DNA from: Promethearchaeota archaeon
GTDB taxonomy: Archaea > Asgardarchaeota > Lokiarchaeia > Sigynarchaeales > MK-D1
Direction of reading: 5' to 3'
DNA length: 5,218 bases
NCBI GenBank assembly: GCA_016839385.1
Contig: JAEOUK010000511.1
Span: 1 to 5,218, forward strand
The notes below the pieces were generated by a model, which ran no database searches, was not told where the DNA came from, and saw nothing but the letters and a program-made list of their open reading frames with translations. How positions within the stretch are numbered: the stretch's first letter is position 1; the number at the start of each line of letters is the position of its first letter. Both the position numbers and the translations under genes were made by a program. Shown piece by piece: positions 1-5,218 of this stretch.

Positions 1-2005
1 GCATCCAGCGTTTTATCTTGGGTTTCCCCTTTTGGAATTTCTTCTCGATTACATCCATTCCAATATCTTCAAACCAAAATTTTAATCCGTCGTCCGAAAG
101 GAGGGTTTTTGGAAGGAAACTTTTACCAGTACGCTCTAATTTTTTGTGAACAGTCTCGAAATCTTTCAAAAACTGCCCGAACTGAGTATAACTTAACATA
201 AATTCAAAAGGACATTCTTCTCCAGTGACAATCATAAATCGAACTTTTTCGTATCTTAATTGCCAGCTTATATTTAATGCATGCTTTACTCTATGGTCTT
301 TGAGCAACTTACGCTTTTCATAAGAATTACTGTATGCACGCATATTACGCTTCAAGATTATAGGTTCAAAATCGGAGAAATTCGATAAAAGATGATTTTT
401 ACATTCAATTATATATAAAGTCGATGAGCTACCAGTACCATACACAAACGCTAGATCTATCTCTCTCCACCTAAATTTTTCTTTCATCTTCAATTCGGTG
501 GAAATTATATCGGGAACTACTTTACACAACGGTATTTTCTGGCCACTAACTGTCACTAATTCATTTTGTGCCATAACTTCCTTAAAATCTTTATCTGTAT
601 CCGTAACTGCGGGATTATGTACAATTATTTTATGTGGAACTACTCCCAATTCTTTAATTATTCTCTCGGCGACCAGTTCCTCAAATCCACGACCCCGATC
701 ACTAGCTTTCACATTTGATTTCATGGAAGAGGACAGGAAATAGAAGAAAGCATCAAATACTTGGACATATGAAAAATATATTTGGTCCGTTGCCTTTTTT
801 CCCTCCATTTTGATGCGAAGAAACGGTTTCTTCCAGAATATATCATAAGAAGTAGTTTCTTTAAGAAATTTCTGGGGAAATAAGTTTACATTGAGGATAA
901 AAGAATCAATTAATTTTTCAGGTACACCAGCATTTTTTAACAATCCCCAAAATTCCAGGTACCCAGTAGATATAAAGTTCTCCCCATAAAATACTTCAAG
1001 AACACATTCAAATGCTGAAATTCCCCCAAAAATTCGATCTCTGACCAACTTGTTATCTGCAAAACATTTTGGGAGATTTTCCTTATAAAAATTTACAATT
1101 TCTTGTATTAAATTTTTATGAAGAATCTTTGGGATGAATTTAGATATATCTGAGTCAACGTCCGCTGGGATTTTTGCTTCTCGCATATATACTTGTAGAA
1201 AATTCTGTAATAAATTTAGATTGTATTTGTTTAATGCAAATTTAGCTCTATTTAACCAATTAGTAGAACCCGCTGCTTTCAAATTTTCCAATTCTTCAGA
1301 AACTTGAATTTTTTGCCGATCATCAAAAATAACATTACTGGAATCTTGGATTCGATCTAGCCATTCATCATATTCAAAATAAAATTCATCATTTTCATAG
1401 AATAATGGAAACACTTGTTCAATATCTAAATTAGGGTTTTTATCTAAGAAAAAACCGATAGTTTTCAAGTTTGAAGGATGATAATACAAGCTAAAATTTT
1501 TTTGAGAATGAGGATCAATCTTTCCTACAAATTCATGCAATAATTCTCGAATTGGAGGGAAATGTTCATGAGAAATTCGAGGTTTTTTCAATGGGTGTTT
1601 TATTAATTCTCTGAGAAGATATAAAGCAGATTGAGCTACCACAGGAGAAAATAACTCTTCTTTACGGATTTCAAATTCCTTTACCAAATCCGCATCAGTT
1701 AATATTTCGAGTAGAGTCCCTTCCCGTTGAGCTTCTGAACTAATATCAGATATGCTTGGAATTTTAAGAAGAAATGCATTAAGCCTGTCGTAATGAATTA
1801 TACGACTGCGAGTATATTCATTCAACAAGAAACGTAATGCTTGGATTGTATCGGTTGAAAATAATGCTTCTTTTTTAGAATTATCTATCTTATTGAATTG
1901 ATTTTGAAATATTTTTTGGACATAATTAAAATCTATTTCCCTGGGAACTTCTACTTCTCTGGATTTACTTTTCTCGAAATCTCGTTTATCCGCCGCTGTT
2001 CCCAT
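1..2005 (-). CDS. Large uncharacterised protein with C-terminal PD-(D/E)XK nuclease-like domain (3' end beyond window)
   Basis: Translation of the minus strand is open from the start at 2005 to the left edge, giving 668 residues without a stop; the C-terminus is cut off. Residues 1 to about 430 are mostly predicted helix, with no signal peptide or membrane segment, and match no family I can name. Residues about 435-600 read as a PD-(D/E)XK fold. The opening helix is RGRGFEELVAERIIKELG (E442/E443). A strand with D517 (REIDLAFV) follows, then the IIECKNHL strand with E534 and K536, giving D-x16-E-x-K, and then a later strand VRFMIVTG (588-595). This order resembles Mrr/NERD-like endonuclease domains, so the product is probably a cytoplasmic DNA-acting enzyme. 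ATG 2005 is preferred over in-frame ATG 2011 because GAAGGG lies 6 bases before 2005 but touches 2011. The role is unknown; defence or repair is inference. The domain call is fairly secure and the function is not. Confidence 0.8.
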   Translation of the reverse strand, partial: MGTAADKRDFEKSKSREVEVPREIDFNYVQKIFQNQFNKIDNSKKEALFSTDTIQALRFLLNEYTRSRIIHYDRLNAFLLKIPSISDISSEAQREGTLLEILTDADLVKEFEIRKEELFSPVVAQSALYLLRELIKHPLKKPRISHEHFPPIRELLHEFVGKIDPHSQKNFSLYYHPSNLKTIGFFLDKNPNLDIEQVFPLFYENDEFYFEYDEWLDRIQDSSNVIFDDRQKIQVSEELENLKAAGSTNWLNRAKFALNKYNLNLLQNFLQVYMREAKIPADVDSDISKFIPKILHKNLIQEIVNFYKENLPKCFADNKLVRDRIFGGISAFECVLEVFYGENFISTGYLEFWGLLKNAGVPEKLIDSFILNVNLFPQKFLKETTSYDIFWKKPFLRIKMEGKKATDQIYFSYVQVFDAFFYFLSSSMKSNVKASDRGRGFEELVAERIIKELGVVPHKIIVHNPAVTDTDKDFKEVMAQNELVTVSGQKIPLCKVVPDIISTELKMKEKFRWREIDLAFVYGTGSSSTLYIIECKNHLLSNFSDFEPIILKRNMRAYSNSYEKRKLLKDHRVKHALNISWQLRYEKVRFMIVTGEECPFEFMLSYTQFGQFLKDFETVHKKLERTGKSFLPKTLLSDDGLKFWFEDIGMDVIEKKFQKGKPKIKRWM

Positions 2006-2011
2006 ATACAT

Positions 2012-2017
2012 CCCTTC
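2012..2017 (-). promoter_or_regulatory. Ribosome binding site of the nuclease-like gene
   Basis: Minus-strand AGAAGGG resembles the Shine-Dalgarno core AGGAGG. It sits 6 bases before the ATG at 2005 and directly against the ATG at 2011, so it favours 2005 as the start. An in-frame stop lies upstream at 2051-2053, so no longer N-terminus is possible. Confidence 0.5.
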
Positions 2018-2042
2018 TTTTTGCAGTGAAATAGTTGTAGAG

Positions 2043-2085
2043 TTCCCGGATTAACGCTATCCCATAATTTTCTACGATTCGGGAA
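2043..2085. repeat. 9-bp inverted repeat upstream of the nuclease-like gene
   Basis: TTCCCGGAT (2043-2051) faces ATTCGGGAA (2077-2085) across 25 bases. Eight of nine positions pair as Watson-Crick, and the ninth is a G-T pair in the plus-strand sense. The right arm also lies in its own short palindrome, GATTC-GG-GAATC (2076-2087). The repeat lies 38-80 bases before the nuclease start and brackets an A/T-rich TATA-like stretch. That would suit an operator for a dimeric repressor, or a hairpin in a plus-strand RNA. The rest of the intergenic region, 2012-2179, shows no gene. Function is inferred only. Confidence 0.35.
2064..2071 (-). promoter_or_regulatory. Possible TATA element of the nuclease-like gene
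   Basis: Minus-strand AAAATTAT would place transcription start near 2041 by usual archaeal spacing. That leaves a leader of about 36 bases that includes the ribosome binding site. The match to a TATA box is weak in a region that is A/T-rich anyway; GATTTAAG near 2130 is an alternative. Confidence 0.2.
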
Positions 2086-2179
2086 TCACATTTACAAATA
2101 ATCTAGATTTTGAAAGACATTTTTGCAACTTAAATCTATTGGTGTGAAATAAATGTTAATGAAATTGCTGCAGAGATAT

Positions 2180-3340
2180 TTATGTATTTTTTTTGATTAT
2201 TTTCTTTTTGAGTCCAAGTAATAATCCTAGCAACCCAATGAGCATACTGGACAAAATAAATGATAAATTAATTGAAATTGTTTCGTCAGAATAAGCTATC
2301 AATATTCGGATCCCCCCTCCAAGAGTTGCTAAATATACACATTCGTTACCCAGAACCACTCGAATTGTTCTCCATTCATGATCATATTGCCCTAACATAA
2401 ATGGATTTTCTGGTTCTACACAATTCACTACCTTTAGTCCTTCATTATCATCCGCTAAAAAAGCGACATGATCGCCATAAACATCCACATCATTGTAGAA
2501 TCCATCTCGATTAAACGAGCCTATAACAGTTACATTGAATGGATCTGAGAAATTGAGAATTTTTAATCCATAGTTGTAATCATTCAAGTATACAATGTCT
2601 CCAATATGCGCACGTGGTGCTCCTCCTCTACTTTCCCCACCTGTGTCAATAATACTAACAAATGTTACATTTGACGGATCTGTGGCATTCAGTAATTTTA
2701 AATCCAAGATAGTGGGAGGAGCTTCAATGTTTGGTAATCTGGTTCCAACAAATGCGAAATCATTTGAAATACCTGAAAAGTTATAGTCATCTATTATATA
2801 AACTGGACCAACATCTCCTACACCGTCATCCCATCTACCAATCATTACAGGATTCAGTGGATCACTCACATTTACTATTTGTAATCCATCTGCTTCTGCC
2901 CCAATATACAACAATTCTTCTTTCAATTGGATAAATGTAGAGGATGTGTAATTCAAATAGGATGATAACCATTCTAAATTGCATGGATCACTATAATTGA
3001 GAATATTCACACCGTTTGCTGCAGTAACGAATACTAATTCTCTTTCTAGGTCTAATTCAATATCATGTATGTAGGAAAGGGAATAGGAATCGAGTTCTAC
3101 ACAATTGGACACATTGGTGATATTATATACTCCAAGAACATTCCTATTAATTTCTAATAAAAACGCAAGTTCGTCGTTGATAAATTGTGCATTGATAACA
3201 TCACTGCTATCCGCAATTATACCGATTTCCATAAAATCCGAAGAATATTCAAAATTTCCCGAACTACTAGAGAACTCAGGAGTATTGATAAATGATATAA
3301 TAATAACAGTTAAGATGATTTTAAGATGAATATTGCGCAA
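2180..3340 (-). CDS. Secreted LVIVD-repeat beta-propeller protein with C-terminal membrane anchor
   Basis: The product has 386 residues. A basic, hydrophobic N-terminus (MRNIHLK, then ILTVIIISFI to about residue 19) looks like a signal peptide. Repeats of the LVIVD type follow, each ending in a G-L-x-I-x-N-x-S-D-P-like motif: near residues 70, 110, 152, 213 (D-L-K-L-L-N), 258 and 301, plus a degenerate last one near 343 (GGIRILIAY). Spacing is about 40-45 residues apart from one longer unit of about 61. Seven units would suit a seven-bladed propeller. A hydrophobic helix at about 357-377, followed by KKKIIKK, anchors the C-terminus with a short cytoplasmic tail. LVIVD proteins are thought to act at the cell surface, usually with unknown ligands. 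Start choice: the codon at 3340 is TTG, supported by a strong ribosome binding site and by the signal peptide beginning there; the next ATG is residue 37, after the signal. Family and topology are confident; the ligand is unknown. Confidence 0.88.
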   Translation of the reverse strand: MRNIHLKIILTVIIISFINTPEFSSSSGNFEYSSDFMEIGIIADSSDVINAQFINDELAFLLEINRNVLGVYNITNVSNCVELDSYSLSYIHDIELDLERELVFVTAANGVNILNYSDPCNLEWLSSYLNYTSSTFIQLKEELLYIGAEADGLQIVNVSDPLNPVMIGRWDDGVGDVGPVYIIDDYNFSGISNDFAFVGTRLPNIEAPPTILDLKLLNATDPSNVTFVSIIDTGGESRGGAPRAHIGDIVYLNDYNYGLKILNFSDPFNVTVIGSFNRDGFYNDVDVYGDHVAFLADDNEGLKVVNCVEPENPFMLGQYDHEWRTIRVVLGNECVYLATLGGGIRILIAYSDETISINLSFILSSMLIGLLGLLLGLKKKIIKKNT

Positions 3341-3347
3341 TATACTT

Positions 3348-3354
3348 CCTTCCT
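3348..3354 (-). promoter_or_regulatory. Ribosome binding site deciding a TTG start
   Basis: Minus-strand AGGAAGG lies 7 bases before the TTG at 3340. There is no in-frame ATG at the signal-peptide end of the reading frame, so this site is the main evidence for the TTG start. Confidence 0.6.
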
Positions 3355-3389
3355 TATTCTATAATTTCGTAAATTCCCTCGATTGCAAT

Positions 3390-3400
3390 TTTAAATTAAA
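3390..3400 (-). promoter_or_regulatory. Possible TATA element of the LVIVD-repeat gene
   Basis: Minus-strand TTTAATTTAAA is centred near 3395. Archaeal spacing would put transcription start near 3369 and give a leader of about 29 bases that contains the ribosome binding site at 3348-3354. The position is sensible, but the whole 3341-3598 spacer is A/T-rich. Confidence 0.35.
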
Positions 3401-3513
3401 GATTACTAATAATGGAAATTAAATGACAATTTCTTGATTATAATACATCATATCGATATATATCTATTTCGGCAAATAGCTGAATACAGAGTTTATTTCC
3501 ACTCTCCACTTAT

Positions 3514-3539
3514 CAATCTCTCCTTATCTTGAGAAATTG
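3514..3539. repeat. 9-bp inverted repeat in the divergent promoter region
   Basis: CAATCTCTC (3514-3522) faces GAGAAATTG (3531-3539) across an 8-base spacer, with one mismatch that becomes a G-U pair on the minus strand. It lies about 30 bases upstream of the TATA element for the plus-strand gene. It could be a regulator binding site for one or both divergent genes. The A/T-rich setting makes chance matches likely. Confidence 0.25.
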
Positions 3540-3568
3540 GAGATTTTCTGACGAATCAGGACGATGTG

Positions 3569-3578
3569 TTTATATTTT
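3569..3578 (+). promoter_or_regulatory. TATA element of the zinc-ribbon membrane protein gene
   Basis: TTTATATTTT is centred about 26 bases before the ATG at 3599. That is the archaeal TATA-to-start distance, so the transcript probably begins at or very near the ATG (leaderless). No Shine-Dalgarno motif precedes that ATG, which agrees. If this is right, the in-frame GTG at 3566 lies upstream of the RNA and cannot be the start. Confidence 0.45.
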
Positions 3579-3598
3579 TATTTACCGCAGTATTCACT

Positions 3599-4348
3599 AT
3601 GGAGAAAAAAAAGGCAAAACAAACTCTTTTAGTTAGTTTTATTTTGTTTTTCATTATTTCGATTGTGTGGTTTAGCATAACCCTAGTGGTACCCAAACCT
3701 TTCCATGTTGACGGGTTTGAGTACGGCAGTGAACAATCTCCTATTATCATGCATTTTCAGACTGATTCAAGAAGGGATAGGTTAGAAATCACCTATACTA
3801 CAAGTAGTTCATATGTAACTGTATATCAATTGGATCGATGCAACTATGAAGCATTTGAAGCTGGACTTCCTCTGACGAATCCTATAATCCTTCAAAATGA
3901 TCAAACACAAACTCTGACACTACGAGCAGATCAATCAAATTGTGTAGATAATAAGGACATTTACATTGTTTGGGACATATATCAGGGAATTGGAATACGA
4001 GTAGATTATGAATGTACTTATAAAAATTATGGACGACTATTGTATGTTCTGATCTTCTTCTTTACTGGATTAGTAGGTTTGGTAATTCTATTCTTTGGAA
4101 TCACCAGTATAAAGGAATTGAAAATTCAATTTATTACATATCTCCAAATAAAACAGAAAGACAGGATGATCGCTCGAAAAAAACGCAAAAATTTAGTCAT
4201 ATGTAATTCATGTGGCATGGATACCCCCTTTACTAACGAATTTTGTGTCCATTGTGGAGAAATATTAACCAATGCTTCTACAGTTGATGATACAATTCAA
4301 TCTTTAATGTTTAAACAGAATAAAATGGGCGAAGGAAATGTAATTTAG
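3599..4348 (+). CDS. Two-helix membrane protein with cytoplasmic zinc ribbon
   Basis: The product is 249 residues from ATG 3599. A basic start (MEKKKAK) leads into a first transmembrane helix at about 9-31. An external domain of about 115 residues follows, rich in beta-prone stretches and with three cysteines (81, 115, 139). A second helix spans about 146-169. The tail is cytoplasmic: a strongly basic linker (ARKKRK), then a zinc ribbon with C202, C205, C216 and C219 (CNSC-x10-CVHC), then a polar end. The ribbon resembles the small zinc-ribbon domains common in archaeal membrane proteins. I do not recognise the external domain. An in-frame GTG at 3566 would add 11 hydrophobic residues ahead of the lysines, with a weak AGGA before it. 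The ATG is preferred because of the TATA spacing and because it gives a normal positive-inside signal anchor. The gene diverges from the LVIVD gene and converges on the next gene, which also ends in a membrane helix plus zinc ribbon. A sensing or scaffold role is inference. Confidence 0.8.
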   Translation: MEKKKAKQTLLVSFILFFIISIVWFSITLVVPKPFHVDGFEYGSEQSPIIMHFQTDSRRDRLEITYTTSSSYVTVYQLDRCNYEAFEAGLPLTNPIILQNDQTQTLTLRADQSNCVDNKDIYIVWDIYQGIGIRVDYECTYKNYGRLLYVLIFFFTGLVGLVILFFGITSIKELKIQFITYLQIKQKDRMIARKKRKNLVICNSCGMDTPFTNEFCVHCGEILTNASTVDDTIQSLMFKQNKMGEGNVI

Positions 4349-4377
4349 ACTATTCTATAGCAGGTTCATATACCAAA

Positions 4378-4389
4378 TTTATTTCTTTC
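4378..4389 (+). terminator. Possible T-rich terminator between convergent genes
   Basis: TTTATTTCTTTC lies 30 bases after the plus-strand stop codon and just before the stop of the opposing gene. Archaeal termination commonly uses T-rich tracts without a hairpin. No stable stem-loop is visible, and no clear T-tract serves the minus-strand gene in this 50-base gap. Confidence 0.25.
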
Positions 4390-4398
4390 AAGAGATAT

Positions 4399-5218
4399 CT
4401 AATCAATTGGATTTTTATAATCCAAGTTTGCATCTTCTGGATTCAAGTATCCACAAGATTCACAAACACCTTCTTTCATCTTGTTTCCACAAGTAGGACA
4501 ATATAATTTAGCCAATCTCTCTTGTTCTGCAGTACGCTCATGTTTTTTCCGAATAATTGTAACTCCAATTGAAATGCCCATTGACAGACCAATAATTATG
4601 CTTATGGAGAGTATCAAAACTAAATATTTTCCCGGATATTTCTGTGCATCCAAAGGATCAGTGCCTTTTATGACTTCCTTATAATCACAATGTCCATCTC
4701 CATCAGTATCGTATAGTCTTGGATCAGTTCCATATACTTTTACTTCTTCATAATCAGTTAAAAGATCACTATCCGTGTCCGCGATAGTTGGATTTGTCAT
4801 TACATTTTCTTCTTCATAATTTAAAAGCCCATCTGAATCCATATCCAATTCTTTATCAGAGGAATTTGTTGGATCGAGTCCATAAGTTACTTCCCATCCA
4901 TCTCGCATTGTATCAGTATCAGAATCTCCGTTTCTTGGATTCGTCCCAATGGTAAATTCAACTAAATTTATTAATCCATCAACATCATTATCGTGTTCCC
5001 AATCAGTATCACTTGTAGGATTCAACCAAAATTCAACTTCCCATCCATCTGGCATTCCATCTGAATCGGTATCGTTATTTAGGGGATCAGTATTGTTCCT
5101 ATATTCAGATAAATTTGGAAGACCATCAAAATCCGGATCAATCAGCTGATCAGAGGGATCAGTCATATTGAATCCATAATATAGTTCCCATTCATTAGGT
5201 AATCCATCAGAATCTGTA
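4399..5218 (-). CDS. D-x-D-x-D-G repeat surface protein with membrane anchor and cytoplasmic zinc ribbon (5' end beyond window)
   Basis: The frame is open from the right edge to the TAG at 4399, so 272 residues are visible and the N-terminus is missing. The methionine at 5166 (MTDPSDQ) lies inside a repeat and is not the start. Visible domains in order: three 49-residue acidic repeats, two shorter repeats of 23 and 22 residues, a transmembrane helix at 4552-4626 (YLVLILS...GVTII), the basic stop RKKHER, then a zinc ribbon CPTC-x8-CESC (coding 4451-4500) and a short acidic tail. The repeats carry D-x-D-x-D-G loops like those of thrombospondin type 3 and related calcium-binding repeats, so the outer part is probably a calcium-stiffened stalk holding an unseen N-terminal domain. 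The anchor places the zinc ribbon in the cytoplasm, as in the convergent neighbour. A signal peptide is expected upstream of the window. Calcium binding is inferred from the motif; the ligand and function are unknown. Confidence 0.88.
   Translation of the reverse strand, partial: TDSDGLPNEWELYYGFNMTDPSDQLIDPDFDGLPNLSEYRNNTDPLNNDTDSDGMPDGWEVEFWLNPTSDTDWEHDNDVDGLINLVEFTIGTNPRNGDSDTDTMRDGWEVTYGLDPTNSSDKELDMDSDGLLNYEEENVMTNPTIADTDSDLLTDYEEVKVYGTDPRLYDTDGDGHCDYKEVIKGTDPLDAQKYPGKYLVLILSISIIIGLSMGISIGVTIIRKKHERTAEQERLAKLYCPTCGNKMKEGVCESCGYLNPEDANLDYKNPID
4645..5218 (-). repeat. Tandem acidic repeats: three 49-residue units (147 bp) plus two short units
   Basis: Units lie at 5074-5218 (two bases short at the edge), 4927-5073 and 4780-4926, with exactly the same 49-residue length. 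Each joins an A half, D-x-D-S-D-G-M-P-D-G-W-E-V then a Y/F/W-rich GLNPT-like turn, and a B half, D-x-D-x-D-G-L-x-N-x-x-E then a TNP-like turn. Two shorter units follow before the membrane helix: 4711-4779 (23 residues, DTDSDLLTDYEEVKVYGTDP) and 4645-4710 (22 residues, DTDGDGHCDYKEVIKGTDP). The DNA copies have diverged, so this is an old protein-level repeat and not a recent tandem duplication. Confidence 0.8.

Noticed and set aside
498..743. Plus-strand open frame of 81 residues
   Set aside because: It lies fully opposite the nuclease-like coding region, in the part encoding the catalytic domain, and shows no domain or ribosome binding site of note.
2183..2195. Run of T on the plus strand near the end of the LVIVD gene
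   Set aside because: On the coding strand it is A-rich and encodes the lysine-rich tail, so it cannot terminate that gene, and no plus-strand gene ends there.
2595..2934. Two overlapping plus-strand open frames (63 and 67 residues)
   Set aside because: Both are opposite the LVIVD propeller gene, whose repeats fix the true frame.
3105..3329. Plus-strand open frame of 74 residues
   Set aside because: It is the antisense of the signal peptide and first propeller blades and has no features of its own.
3450..3464. Overlapping palindromes ATATCGATAT and GATATATATC
   Set aside because: Alternating A/T sequence yields such palindromes often; there is no second copy or clear placement relative to a promoter.
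3556..3750. Minus-strand open frame of 64 residues
   Set aside because: It is the antisense of the first membrane helix of the zinc-ribbon protein and covers that gene's TATA element; nothing supports it independently.
4481..5149. Two plus-strand open frames (67 and 66 residues) opposite the repeat protein
   Set aside because: They are shadows of the acidic repeat and membrane-helix coding region; the D-x-D-x-D-G pattern fixes the minus-strand frame.
5164..5166. ATG as start of the repeat protein
   Set aside because: The frame stays open upstream to the window edge and encodes the first part of another repeat (TDSDGLPNEWELYYG), so this methionine is internal.

Overview
The window is visibly AT-rich and codes on both strands. 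It looks archaeal. The clues are an LVIVD-type beta-propeller protein with many N-x-S/T sequons and a C-terminal membrane anchor, two short membrane proteins ending in cytoplasmic zinc ribbons, D-x-D-x-D-G surface repeats, TATA-like elements at archaeal spacing, and a gene that is probably leaderless. This mix is common in Asgard (Promethearchaeota) and related archaea, but no marker gene fixes the taxon.

Layout. (1) Bases 1-2005, minus strand: a large protein of at least 668 residues that runs off the left edge. It has an uncharacterised helix-rich N-terminal two thirds and a C-terminal PD-(D/E)XK nuclease-like domain with all visible catalytic positions intact. (2) Bases 2012-2179: an intergenic stretch with a ribosome binding site and a 9-bp inverted repeat around a possible TATA element. 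(3) Bases 2180-3340, minus strand: a secreted, membrane-anchored LVIVD-repeat propeller starting at TTG. (4) Bases 3341-3598: a divergent promoter region with TATA-like elements for both flanking genes and a second inverted repeat. (5) Bases 3599-4348, plus strand: a membrane protein with two transmembrane helices, a roughly 115-residue external domain and a cytoplasmic CxxC-x10-CxxC zinc ribbon. (6) Bases 4349-4398: a short convergent gap. (7) Bases 4399-5218, minus strand, running off the right edge: acidic D-x-D-x-D-G repeats, one transmembrane helix and a cytoplasmic CxxC-x8-CxxC zinc ribbon.

The three genes from 2180 to 5218 are all predicted cell-surface proteins, and two of them place a zinc ribbon inside the cell. 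They may work together in adhesion or surface sensing, but co-location is the only evidence. The nuclease gene has its own promoter-like region. It is the best candidate for an undescribed activity, possibly defence or DNA repair, but no partner gene lies in this window. No tRNA, rRNA, CRISPR array, transposase or integrase was seen.
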